In this document: positions 34,999 through 46,578 of the stretch, piece after piece | Layout of the letters: each line of letters opens with the position of its first letter | How positions within the stretch are numbered: position 1 is the first letter of the stretch | From: Varroa destructor | Lineage: Eukaryota; Arthropoda; Arachnida; Mesostigmata; Varroidae | Reading direction: 5' to 3' | DNA: 64,000 bases | Assembly (NCBI RefSeq): GCF_002443255.2 | Contig: NW_019211454.1 | Span: 30,920,061 to 30,984,060, forward strand | Made by a program: the position numbers and the translations under genes | The notes under the pieces: model-generated | Told to the model about the DNA's origin: nothing | Seen by the model: only the letters and a program-made list of their open reading frames with translations | The model's database searches: none

Positions 34999-37900
34999 GA
35001 CAGTATGGATCTATAATGTAGACAACTTATTTGTTTATTCGAACGCTCGGTTATGTTACCCGACCCGACGTGTCTACTTTTTTTTTAATAATACGCCCAA
35101 TATCCTTTTAAGACTAGGGCATAGTCATATAACTGTTACATCTACTCAGTTTTGTTATGGCGAAACATTCGTACCTTTCCCTCGACCTTATTTTGGTGCA
35201 ATAATATGCAGCTTCCACAAATGAGTAAGCATTGTTTTGACGCTTTTAGGCAAAAAGCCGTTTAACCATGCAAGTTTTTAGATAATGCCGAATTATTTTT
35301 AGGCCGTCAAAAGGGCGTCAAACCGCCAGCTATACAGGTCCATCTATTTCGTTGGTTACATTTAGCTAATAATTTAATAGAACTTTCAAACAAAGTTATA
35401 TGATATTTGTCCTTCTTATTTGTTTCTGATTAGCATATGACGGTACCTATATATCAGGGTAAATTCAAAATACTCCAAATCTAAAAATAAATAGAAGGTC
35501 GTCATTGTTAATTCATAACCAGACCTGTATCGACAGGGAACAGCTTGAGGAACGGAACTGCGGGATCTCCGAAGTCCGAGTTGGAAGCAGCCCCGCTTGG
35601 CTTGCCAGACATATCGCGGTAAAGATAATATCCAAAAATATGCATACATGTAAAATGGTGGGTGAGGGCCTTTAGCGAAAGTCAAAAATCAAGCTTAAGT
35701 TAATTACTAGATTACCGTACGTCTGTTGAACTTTGCTAACGTGTATCTAAAATTACTCTTCGCATTCCGACAAAACGAAAATGGGCAGATGTTGTATATC
35801 TGTTTACCTTCGCTTCGCTGGATTTGATCCAGTACGAGACGTCAAATCTCTCGTAGTTGCAATATTAAACGTAACAAATCCCCGAATAGGTGTCATGAAA
35901 CTCAGATACGTTTATCTCGATATGATTATTTTGCGAACCTAAAACTCTCAGACTACCGACTTCCGGAATGGGCAATCTCCCTTTGGAATGTGGGGATTTT
36001 TTAAGGCGCTGAGAAAATTGATCTTAGAGATTAATTACGATCAATGAACTTTTGCTTTTACGCGTGGACTAATAAACATGTGTCTCGTGTACTCAGCGGA
36101 TTACTCGCCAACTAACATGGTTCACCATGTCAGTGATTGGGCAAATCTACCCTGTTGAGGTAAAAGAGTGTCACTTCGATAAGATGTTTAGAACAGTTTA
36201 TGTACTGAGGTTGAATAAAAGCTGCATTTGGGCTGAAGGCGCCCTAGTCCATACTAGCGCTAAATATGCCCGGTAGATAATACAATAATGTTGATTGAAA
36301 TCAAAACACTCGAATATATATAGTAACGCGAGCAAGCAAAAACAGCTATTTAGAATCTACTTACTAGAATTGATTACTACGTTCGAAGATTAGTTAAAAA
36401 ATCGTAGGAAGATAAGGCTCGTAAGGTACACACCAGAAAATCTGAACTATAACAAGGACATTTTGTGGCGTGGTATAACGTACCTAACATCATTCAACAC
36501 ATGGAAGACAACCTGCATTATATAGAAGAAGTGTATATAAAAGAACTGACTATATAACAGCTGCTACACGAGCTGCTATAAACCGCCGGTGTCTTCATCG
36601 TGATTCGCGACGACGTTCCAAAGGAACCTAAAACGTAGAATAGACATTAGCTCTCGTAGCTGAGACGATTCAGACGCGACCCGAACTTCAGCACTTCTCT
36701 TGTATACTGCGAACAGACATTTGCTATTCAATCACAATTAGTTCCTGCTCTAGTTCGACGGAAAAAGGCTAAATTTACTGTAGAATACTTCAATCGTGTA
36801 TGCTATTCCATTAATTCTCAGCGTGAAATTGAAGTAATGTGCTTATCGTTCAACGCACGAAGCACACAATTTCGTTTTTAAATCGTAATCGACTTAAGGA
36901 ATCTTATTATATTCGGATCGCTGGAATCACGGCCGATAAAACGACAAAAGAATCTCGTTGGCTAGTGTCGACTGGAACCGCATTCATTGATACAACTATA
37001 CGGGTCCAAAGCAAGAGTCACACTCAGGTCCATGGCGTATCTCGTTAGTGGCATAGGTGTTCCTGTGCTTTTAGCGGAGTTGCGCTGCCACCGCGTGGTT
37101 TTTTGCACCCATTTATAATGTTAGACAGTTAAAATTTTGAGAAAATTGTAACTTTTATGGCTTATACAACGTACTGTAGTACGGAATATACACAAAAGAT
37201 TTCAGTTATACATCGAAAACGGGCATAGAGGAACGTTTATGTTTAACCGAACGTACAGAAGAGTTGTATCTAACCCCGTAGAGACCCGTAGTTTGAGAAC
37301 GATCTCTCACATTATTGTTCCTCCTTCGGATACCTTATACTTACCTGTACGCACCCTTAAAGTACTAAGCTATCTCTGTCATCGTATTAATAATAGTTAA
37401 TTCAATTATTTAATACAGTTCTTTGGTTTGAACGCAGTTGGCATTGTGGTGATCACACGATAACTTAGAACATACGTAAGAAGTAATCCATTTCAATTTA
37501 AATTATAGATAGAGCCTTTGAATGAATGGACTTAGGAAAAGTAACGGTGGAAGATTTTTTATAAAAACTTTTTCTGCTAGTCCATCATAAGAAGGGTGAT
37601 GAATAGCTTGGGTAAAACAATGTATGTCCTAGGTCTATTACATATTTCTTTTTTTAAATTCAGAATTCCGCAAGCAAAGGACTACTGGCGTCTGCTATAT
37701 TTACAAGCACGGAGCGACAGGTCTACGGGGAACCCATAGAAAACGAAGTACGTCATAATGTTTAAAAAAATAGAACGACTTCACGTTAGAAAGTAGTTAC
37801 CTACCAACGAACTTATTTTAACTTTGCGACTTCCGCGTTCCAAAACAGTGGCTAGAGCACGCGCAGCCCATATATGCTTTTTATATGTCGTAGTATTTAT

Positions 37901-38379
37901 AACAATTTTTTTATTAGCTGCCTACGGATGAGCCTAATATAGTGATGTCGTTGGTTTTACTTGAAGCTCAGCATGTGAATGAAAACTCAAAATCCAATAT
38001 TTATGATTAGGATCTACTGGTGGGTTCATTGGGCAGTACGATAAAATTACCGGAGGACTGAATACATCGTAAGGCAAGCATTTTTCTACCCCAGGGACTT
38101 TTCTGGTAAACTCATTGATAATTTTATATAAAACCTAGTAATATTATTAAACAATTATGTAGGCAAATTTGTGTAGAAGGCTCGTGGATTTCGGTTAAAT
38201 AAAGTTTGATAAAATATTTAAAAACATCACTTGTAATATGACGGCGTATCATGCATACGTTCTATGAGCACGATCAATAGTTTTTGTCAACATGCGACAC
38301 AAAGGTTGTTTGTAAATATGAAATATGTATATACATATGAATAATCCCTGTGTGAATTATCTACGACACAACGCGTAGT

Positions 38380-38400
38380 TCAGTTTGTTTCGAGCAAAGG
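38380..38400 (+). promoter_or_regulatory. Possible initiator and short noncoding leader exon
   Basis: TTCAGTTTG resembles the arthropod initiator TCAGT, and 20 bases later CAAAG is followed by GTGAGT, a good donor. This could be an alternative noncoding first exon for downstream exons. There is no TATA box and no cDNA evidence. Confidence 0.2.
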
Positions 38401-38744
38401 TGAGTGGAACCCTTTATCCTCTCTTAGACACGAACTCCTCATATTTTGAAACCAGTTTCTCATCGGCTTTTGATATGTGTGAACGCTAAGGGACATCGGC
38501 AGGTAGTAGCTACGAAATGGGCAAGGATTGGACATTGTTTATACCTGATTTATATGGTGCGCATTTTTGACATAAAGGCAACCTATAGCCTCTGCAGGGC
38601 TAAATTCTTTCATCGGTGTTAGCTTGAAATGTGGTTAAGGTCGCGGAGGTTTCGGTTAGCCGGTGGGTTCAGGCGGGCGCAAACGCAGACTGATAAACTT
38701 TATCCGTCAATAGACCCGGGCCGAATTCATGAGACACAACGTAA

Positions 38745-38927
38745 GCGAAATACGAATGGGTGTTTGGTAATGCATTCCTGAAGGGCGAATCCGGTGGCGC
38801 CGCCTGCCTCGGCCTATGCTGCGAGATTTCAGGAACAGGTTGTGCCTGTCGTGGTGTGGGTTTACATCAGACATGTAGAATAATCGACCAGCGAGTAGAG
38901 GAATATAACCAATTGAATACGGCCTGA
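38745..38927 (+). other. Cysteine-dense open frame in a GC-rich island
   Basis: The frame is open for 60 codons between TAA 38742-38744 and TGA 38925-38927, without an ATG. It contains six Cys in about 24 residues: C-x3-C-C-x6-C-x1-C-x8-C, preceded by GESGGAA. The region is markedly GC-richer than its surroundings. The spacing does not match CS-alpha-beta. No strong acceptor precedes it and other frames are also partly open, so an exon is only possible. Confidence 0.2.
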
Positions 38928-39378
38928 CAAATCAAGGCAGCAGCTGTCAGAGAAATGTAGCAAGTATTCACGTATTGGTCAACAAATCATCGACTGTTCG
39001 TTAATGTTCGATAATTATTATTGTTAAAAATGAGAGAGAAACCATCGAGTTACATGTAAGTCCTTCGAAGTGTTTTTTGCAGCAAGGCATTTTTTCTATT
39101 TCGCTCGAAAACGATGCGTTTTTGGTAATAAATATATGAAATGATCCGGACTGATCGAGCAACTCTTGTAGCGGCAGCTGTCTAGCTCAAATTTACCGCT
39201 TAAATTTTACCGATCTAGATATATGGATGTCACATTGGTTCCGCATCCAAGTCCAGCAGCGTAGACGAAATGAAGGTGTTACCCCGATTTTATAGATAGG
39301 TCGAAAAAACGTATCTATAATAATCGCACACTTCATGAACTCATTTTAGACTAACTAAAATACCTGTCCTCTTTGCAG

Positions 39379-39644
39379 TAAATGCAGCTCCTCACTCATC
39401 GCGTATACGTTGTGATGCAATGCAAAGATTTAATTGCGTCCGAGCTTGTCGTGGGGTAATGAGGACTACGTGCGTTAAGCAGGGAGATGGGACTTACCTC
39501 TGTGTGTGCTTTAATGGTGATCTTTATGGTAATCATGACCGAGCAGATGGCCAAGTCATTTTTCTTAGTAACGTTTTCGGACGAACAACAAAGGTAACTC
39601 GTTTATATGTAAAGATGCCCTTTTTTACATACGCTTATGAATAG
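39379..39644 (+). CDS. Gene A exon 2: CS-alpha-beta (defensin-fold) domain
   Basis: The acceptor TCCTCTTTGCAG ends at 39378; two bases complete Ile33, then the frame is open to TAG at 39642-39644. Cys codons at 39411, 39435, 39447, 39471, 39501 and 39507 give C-x7-C-x3-C-x7-C-x9-C-x1-C, a full CS-alpha-beta pattern. Between signal peptide and first Cys lies a short propeptide-like stretch ending in SSRIR. Predicted total is 120 aa with cysteines at 44, 52, 56, 64, 74 and 76. The 44 residues after the last Cys are unusually long for a defensin, so the coding exon may end earlier at a donor (GTAATC at 39529 or GTAACT at 39594) and continue elsewhere. It shares acceptor phase and the 7-3-x-9-1 spacing with gene B. 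Confidence 0.78.
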
Positions 39645-40572
39645 AAGCCTTACTCATATGTAACGTTTTGTTAACAACATATTATAGCTAATCTTGTCTA
39701 CGATTCTAATCATTAGCTCGGCGACATCAAATACCAGTTAGTATCTTATCGTTTCTATTTATAGCAATTGTAACAACGACAAGAAGTATATTATTCCGTT
39801 TGACAGTATTTTCAAATACAGGATAAAACAATAGGCAGCGGTACTACTAAGTTAAAACAACACTCAACGAGACGAACGGCGCATGCGCCACCATTTTTGA
39901 AAGACGTCAAATTTTTTTAAAGTCTAGTCATATACACTGGTTAGACCCATGCTATTGCAAGTTTGTTATCGGCTGGTTAGAACTTACACAATAAAATGTG
40001 TCGATTTTTACAAAGACGTTCAGAATACGTGTTTTTCTATAACTTGTGTTAATTATTGCATAAATATAAGCCATAGACACTTTAGCTGTCGAAAGTTTTG
40101 TTAAGAGAGTGATTTCCTACTGACAATAAATCTTACACGTCATATTATAATAGAAGTCAGCTTCTGATCGCGGCTGACGTTTCGTCACAACGCACATGCA
40201 ACGACTCGATTGATTAAGACAGAGTGCTGGCTTTTACTGCAGAATAATTTCGAAGTGGCCGGACGATATGAGGTATGGATACAAACGCAGCGAATTTTGT
40301 TTTTTAGCTTTTGTAAACGCGCCCGTTTCCCGTGCTGTTAAGTTTCATAGTTTTTCTGCTTTGGCTGGATGTGTTGAAAGAGAACAACGAGTACAAGAGA
40401 AAAGTGAGCCTGCGAGTAAGATAGCTTAACGTAACGAAAAGACAAAGACGGCACAAACTGCACGACCACCAACACCTCTAGATTAAGCAGAAATGAAGGA
40501 CCTGATTTTAGTTAAAGTCGACGGTTAGCAAAGTACGAAACAAAGAGAATAGATCTAGGAAGGGAGTTGTAT

Positions 40573-40618
40573 TTGTAGAGAGAAACGCAGCCATGCATGG
40601 CTGCGTTTCTCTCTACAA
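40573..40618. repeat. 46-bp perfect palindrome with no spacer
   Basis: Bases 40573-40595 and 40596-40618 are exact reverse complements with no loop. The centre is CATG|CATG and the arms include GTAGAGAGAAACGCAGC. It extends until a T-T mismatch at 40572/40619. Confidence 0.96.
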
Positions 40619-41763
40619 TAAAATGCGTTAATGTTCTGGCTAAGATGTGTCACAACAGAACAAAATGTTAGAAGCACAAGGGTTCTGTAAGGTAGGATTT
40701 AGCTAACTGATCAATATAGGTCAATATACCGAATTACGATATAATGAAAAACAGCGTTACAAGCTGAAGTAGCTAATTTTACGACCTGTCTTATCAGGTT
40801 AGGATAAAATTTGGCGATGATCTACACGCCTATTATTCATACATAGGACCCGAAATAATCGCGTCACTAGCATCCTATGATCTTAGGTGATTTTTCTGTG
40901 CTTGTGTTGACCCGTACGGTTTGGAACCAACTGTGTTCTCATATGTAAAGTAACTACAATACAGAAGAGAAGGGAATCAAGGCAGAGGGCCGGGATATGA
41001 CTTTTAAGGTGTTCTGTACGCGCATACTACTGCGTACATAATTAAAGCAATACATAATTAAAAGCTCCATTAAAACATTTACACAGCTTCTTATTTTAGA
41101 AATCACTACGAATCCTGTTTAGAGTACGGTTATGAACACCCAGTTGTGGTGGCCTAGAAATGAGTGACTTGTAGCTGACTTAGAAACGCCTTAGAAGTCA
41201 GAAAGTGATATAATTGAGGCTTTCTTCTTTGCTTAGGATCATGGTCCTATCTCAACACAGGGCACAGGTATAAATACCGTGACTAAAATCGGTTTGCCTT
41301 GCTACTAGATGACTACGTTTAATTGATTTCCTTGCTAACATATGCTACTTTTTTCAAAATACATGTCGTCTAGGCACCTTTTCCATATTATCTGGAACCA
41401 CTTCACCTGCAACATGGACGTAGAGGAGGCGTGTCAGATCCTTGTGATCCGCGATCACGATTCCGGCATATTTTTAACTACGAGGAGCGGATAGCTCACG
41501 AAAAGAACAACGATGTCAGCGACCGTGTCTTCGTATAAGCACTTTACCACTGTGCAAATCTACAAATACAGCGATAAAATTACTGCAAATATATCACATA
41601 CATTTAGTGATTTCCGGAGGCTGCACGCGATGTCACTGCAATGTTCTGAAACCCGTTTTTCGAGAAAGGGATCTATCAGGCATCAAAGTGCTTCTGATTG
41701 GAATAAAAAATTGTGCAAAGCGAAGCTTGTAGAGATTCGTAAGCTAGTGATAATGTACAAAAC

Positions 41764-41765
<2 letters not shown>

Positions 41766-41796
<31 letters not shown>
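41766..41796. repeat. (AT)15 microsatellite
   Basis: Uninterrupted TA/AT run. Confidence 0.95.
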
Positions 41797-41800
<4 letters not shown>

Positions 41801-44051
41801 AATATCTATAAGCAACGTATGTGAGAATAAAAAGAGGATATTGTCTGGAAACTCTGTATGTTATTATTTTTCGTTTTTAATCATACTCTTCGATAAGCGT
41901 TTTGTTGTATATTGTATACGCTGTACGTTGGAGTTCAGTTTTGACCAACTAAAAGACTTCCGGTTCAACTCGAAACTGTGTCCATCGTGTTACAGGTAAA
42001 GGGCAATGCCGATGCATATCCGATTGTACCGAAAAGGGGCTGCTGCTCTTTTATTAGGTAAAACATGTTGACTCGCATCGTTGCCGCCAACTCTGCTAGT
42101 CAGCAGGAACGCCTCACACACAAAAGTTGGGCTTGCAGAACGAGTAAGAAGATAACAATGTACCACGCCGGGGAAATGGCCCGTCTAATGTAATGGGGAA
42201 GTAACCGAAATGAGCCCGACTTTAATGGCTTGGTGACTTTAGCCACTCTCTATAAACAGCTTACAGCCTCATACTCAACAGCCCATGCTAGACAAACATT
42301 GTTATGCTGGATTCAATCGTACGTACCCAGTATTGCGCACGCCCTGTGAAAAAATTACGTAGTTATATTGAGCCGGACGATTCTTCAGTTTCCGAATAGA
42401 TGCTCTTCAATAAATATTGTGGACTCTGAGGATAGACATGGCTTCTCTAAATTGCTTAGATTGATTAATGTAATGTTAAACCTTGTGGCACGGTTACTAA
42501 TCTAGCTCTCTAATCTAGCGAAAGGCTGTAGCGCGTATATTTCAATTGAAAACAGATTCTGTTTACAATATCCACGGCCCTCCGTCAATTAGCGGACGGC
42601 TGGCGGACGATGATCCGCAGACGAGCTGCCTGATGAATCTGCCCAGTGACCGTCCTTTCCACTTCACTACGCCATATGTGTCGCAGAATACACTTGATGC
42701 TCATGTATGTACGAGAAGTTCGCTTAACGCTCACGATGTGAGGATGAACTTCTTCCGGCTTAAGCGATAAGGCTTTTATGATGGGTGCGCCAGCAGTTAT
42801 TTTCAGCGAAGGCCAAGATCGAGAAAGATGTGCAGGCCTAAATGAAGACTGAGAAAGACAGCGGATTCCCATTAACGCTGAATAGACAGGACTACGAATC
42901 TTCTTTTACTGTTCCCTTTTATCAAACTTATTAGACCACCACGTCATGACTATGCATTCCGAACTGGAATTCAACGAGAAAACTTAAATCTTATGTAAGA
43001 CCGACTTTACCAAGCGCATCTTATATAGTTAGTTATAATTATCTTACAATACTGTCCGCCCGATATTCTCTTACGTACGCGGGATTTGAACTCTTTGAAG
43101 CGACGCTGACACTGCATCAAAAATTAAGAGTAAGCAAAACTATTCGGCGTTCGATCATTTTTATGATCTAGAGCGAAAGTTGTCTACTGGGGACACTTGT
43201 TCGGTACGTTAGGTATATTTATCTAAAGGGCTGGATCGTATCACGGCACTGTTATGACCTTAGCGGTTTAAATTGTCTTACCAAAGTGTTACCCTGGAAC
43301 ATGTTGACTATTAAGGCCAGCCGTACAGCATTTCATTCTTAAGAAAGATACAAACTGAGCTGTAAATATTTTCACTTGCATTGTATAAGCACAGTTTGTA
43401 AAAATAAAAAAAATAATGAAAAGCACATCTGAGATTGTTGTTAAGATCACAAAAGGCGTTTTACATACAGCCCCATGTCATCCTATTGCTTCCCCACAAT
43501 CTACCCAGATTGAGACATATTTTCTTTTATGAATTATGTTTCGTAGAAGTTTCGTAGTTAAACTATTTTAATTATTACAATTTATGAGCGACCCACCGCC
43601 AGAGACTTCATTACCCTTTTCAACGTTATCCGGACTTAGCAATCAATCTCATCTCATTGGCCTACGTTCACAGTGAACTGTAAAGAGGTCCCATTTAACG
43701 CAAAACGTTACAGGTTGTTAGCTGAGGAAAGGCTACCAGAGGAAGTTGAGATCTTGGAAGCACTTGGATATGCTACTAGAATAATGATACTTCATACACG
43801 AAACAGTACGACGGTTGTTATAACTTAGTAGAACGGCCGCACCGTAACGGCGAGAGCACCTAGGTCATGCACCGTTGTCACTTAAACAGTTGAGTTTCTC
43901 GCATTATTCAAACGCATCGCTTTTCCTTTTCCGCAAGGATAACTCGTTCCGGAGGGAACTAGAGCAGAAAATAAATTTAAACTTACTCTTATTGAACGAA
44001 ACAGTTACTTATACGTATATATGAACATAGAGCAAGACAAAGTAGCTTGAT

Positions 44052-44312
44052 ATGCAAAACTCGCGCAATTACTGTCGTATATCATCTCTAGTATTAACGC
44101 AGACATTGTTAATACTAATTGCTTGTAAACAGTACGTGAAAATTACTAAGTCTTATACTGGCAAAAAAATGTATGGTAAAGCTAGACGCAATGATTTCCG
44201 TTCGGGCTTCCAGTCCAACGGTTCTAAAGTATATAAATTGTTATTCTGTTCCGTTGCAGCTGTTGAAACCGATGGCACGTTTAATTTCGCAATGTACTTT
44301 TGTGTCGTATAA
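44052..44312 (+). CDS. Possible two-exon small peptide gene with 84-nt intron
   Basis: Exon 1 (44052-44175) encodes 41 codons plus one base from an ATG, with a hydrophobic segment ISSLVLTQTLLILIAC, then a basic stretch. It ends at GTAAAG (44176). Exon 2 starts after the strong acceptor TTCTGTTCCGTTGCAG at 44260 in matching phase 1, giving 16 further codons (VETDGTFNFAMYFCVV) and TAA at 44310-44312, overlapped by AATAAA at 44311-44316. The product would be about 58 aa, with the hydrophobic segment acting as a signal or anchor. Support is splice geometry and the poly(A) signal only. The unspliced frame gives an equally open 86-codon ORF to the same stop. Confidence 0.28.
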   Translation: MQNSRNYCRISSLVLTQTLLILIACKQYVKITKSYTGKKMYGKARRNDFRSGFQSNGSKVYKLLFCSVAAVETDGTFNFAMYFCVV

Positions 44313-44755
44313 TAAAATATTTCGAAAAACTCTACTTAAATTTAAATCATTATCACGAATACGTGTGTTAGCATTTTGACCTAAACCCATAATATGAAAT
44401 AGATTGAGAGCATGTTCTTCTGTTTTCACCTAGACAGAATACATCTTCTACATTTCGATCATACACGTTCAATTACTGCGACAAGCTAATTTAAATGTTG
44501 TCAACAGACCTCGAAGTACTACGTATCTAGGAGGGAATATACGTTTTTTGCGTTACGATGCTTGCTGACTAAATAATTGAGCAATAAGTGCTGGTATTAG
44601 AGGCAACGCTCCAACAGGCAAAGCCATAAATTTTGACTCATAAAATCGTTTCCAAATGATCGACTCACGACTCTAGCAGTGGAGTTCTAACTCTCAGCAC
44701 TTCTTGAATTACTCATGATTGTCCATCGTTGACGCTAAAAACGTACGCTGAAACT

Positions 44756-44805
44756 ACTATGCCCTAGAGGGATATAATGAGCATTATATCCCTCTAGGGC
44801 ATAGT
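44756..44805. repeat. Perfect inverted repeat, 24-bp arms, 2-nt loop
   Basis: 44756-44779 and 44782-44805 are exact reverse complements separated only by AG. The arms include GCCCTAGAGGGATATAATG. Confidence 0.96.
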
Positions 44806-45214
44806 CTTTCAAAATCAACGCAATGGAGTGAGTATTCGGAACTCCCAACACAATAAATATGGATATATAATGATTACGATAATCAATTGTAACCTTACGT
44901 CCAGCTCTCTGAGCACTGGACTTGAGACTTCAGCCGTTGACAATATCAGGATTCTGCAGGTCTTTCAAACTAAAAATAAGCACAGGCAGTGGAAGTCCCC
45001 GACGTTTATCCCCGGTATATTGTCTTAGCTGAGAACAGATGAATGAAAAGAGGAATAGTGTCTTGACTTTTGTTCTATAAAGTGTAATTCTGTTATTAAA
45101 GGTCGGGCTGAAAAGCCGGCTGCAGGAGCGATAATGTCTATTGTCTCGTCACCCTGATTAATTTCCCTCTCTGAATGAAGAGGTCTGTCTCGCTTTTGGT
45201 GTACAGAAATACTA

Positions 45215-45218
<4 letters not shown>

Positions 45219-45246
<28 letters not shown>
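45219..45246. repeat. (TA)14 microsatellite
   Basis: Uninterrupted TA run. Confidence 0.95.
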
Positions 45247-46355
45247 CTACCTTGCGTTTAAGTATCTGTTGCACATGACAACCGCTATCTACCTGATACG
45301 AATCGCATTGTGAACAAAACCGGTAGCCGAAAATGTTCTGTCAGGCTTAGAAGTGGTATATCTATTATATAGGGGAAAAAAAAAAGAAATTCTATTAAAA
45401 GTCTTGGATGGTGTGGTCCTACTTATGTAACAAGTGCCGCCGCTCATGGGCAGTTTCGTCATGAACAGATTTTAGAATCTTCCGAACAGTCGTCAAATGG
45501 TCGTCGTATGGAATGGCTTCGCTAGAATTCCACTGGCTCAACGAAGTACTGGAACAGCAGATCCAGTGTGAAGCTGGTTGCCATATATGTATCCGACCAC
45601 CAGCGGGTAATCAACACTTTTTAGGGATTGGCCTTAGTTTCCGCTCAAGCTGCTGAATAGGCCAGAGCAGATAATGACATCAAGACTCCTATCAGCTACA
45701 AGCATTTCCATTTACCTCCTAACAATTAAGGTTCCTTTAGGGGCCGTGTAATTGAGCTAAGCCAAACAATGTTTTCTTAAAGAACAAACAATCAAATTGT
45801 CATTTAGATAAAAGCTTCGATACTGTATACTGGGTATGACAAATATTCATGTCATGGTTTAAATCTATAGACTATATTCCTTGTACAAGTTTGCCTTGAG
45901 ATGACATTTCGTTCAGTCGATGGTTCCATTCTTGTAATAATGACTCTAATTCAACCCTGATTTACGTACGGTTAAGCAAGTGCTCCTAGTGAAGGTACAA
46001 GCACGTAGGAGTAGACAGAATTCCAAGTGTCAGACACAATTCCTCGGATATTTATTTTCTTTAAATATTTCTATGTTATTTTTACGCTGCAATATGAATA
46101 ATATCTACGGCAGAGTAAATAAAGAATAGATTTGGAAATGTGAAGCAATAAAGAATGAAGCAGCTTATTTTTCTCTACACAGAAGCACTTGTCGTCTAAA
46201 AAATCGTGATTGTAGGCATAGCTTCGATTGTAAAAGTGGCAGCCGTAAAATAAACGTATAAACGATATAATTACAATAAGTATACATATTAAGGGCAGAC
46301 TGCGCATAGGATTCTGCTGGCCGATAAATCGCTAGTCTTCAGCAGTTGAGCCTGG

Positions 46356-46578
46356 TCATTTCGTCAGATTATCCTTATGTTCCAAAGAAGTGTCTTTAGC
46401 GCACGGTCGCCCTTTGTGAACCCTACATGGTGTACGCACACCTACTGCAGGGCTGCAAGCGCATTTAGATTCACTAATCTGATTTTTTGCTGAGGTTTTG
46501 TTTTGATGTTCATGGAGTATTTTCAATTCTTCTAGGCCACATGGCCGTCCCCACAACCTGACCTTAGACTTTAGAATT
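46356..46578 (-). CDS. Candidate cysteine-containing terminal exon, minus strand
   Basis: On the minus strand a good acceptor (TTATTCATTTTACTGTAG) precedes 46578. After one base (phase 2) the frame is open for 73 codons to TGA at 46356-46358. The peptide is hydrophilic and coding-like: a Cys at WGRPCGLEE, 25 residues, then CAC, then VRTPC and GRPCAKD, ending in a charged tail. The C-x25-C-x-C layout with the hydrophobic LKIL segment before it faintly recalls the last strand of cystine-knot growth factors of the PDGF/VEGF type, but spacing is short and the identification is weak. It could also be a secreted cysteine-rich protein of another kind. Upstream exons would lie at higher coordinates. 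Confidence 0.35.

Larger units (their letters stand above)
34533..39378 (+). other. Intron of gene A (predicted)
   Basis: A GTAAGT donor and CTCTTTGCAG acceptor bound 4846 bases. Inside are (TA)n at 34975-34998, chance ORFs, a GC-richer island at about 38600-38900 with a cysteine-dense frame (38745-38927), and a TCAGTT initiator-like word near 38381 followed by a GTGAGT donor at 38401. If those last items are a promoter and leader, gene A could have a second start closer to the domain exon. Confidence 0.5.
39645..44051. other. Intergenic; no gene supported
   Basis: Holds the 46-bp palindrome at 40573-40618 and (AT)n at 41766-41796. The 103-codon ORF at 41513-41824 runs into the (AT)n and looks like chance. 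Confidence 0.5.
44313..46355. other. No gene supported; hairpin and microsatellite
   Basis: Holds the 24-bp-arm inverted repeat at 44756-44805 and (TA)n at 45219-45246. A minus-strand ORF at 46071-46307 begins with a very hydrophobic, signal-like stretch but has no other support. Confidence 0.5.

Noticed and set aside
41513..41824. 103-codon plus-strand ORF
   Set aside because: Ends by reading through the (AT)n repeat; a second frame is equally open, so it looks like low stop density rather than a gene.
45460..45660. 62-codon frame with CEAGC and coding-like composition
   Set aside because: No start, no clear acceptor, and cysteine layout incomplete; left unannotated.
46071..46307. Minus-strand 78-codon ORF starting with a strongly signal-like hydrophobic stretch
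   Set aside because: AT-rich codons easily give hydrophobic runs. Only a CxC and no CxxxC follow, no donor of good quality is present, and nothing links it to the CS-alpha-beta genes.
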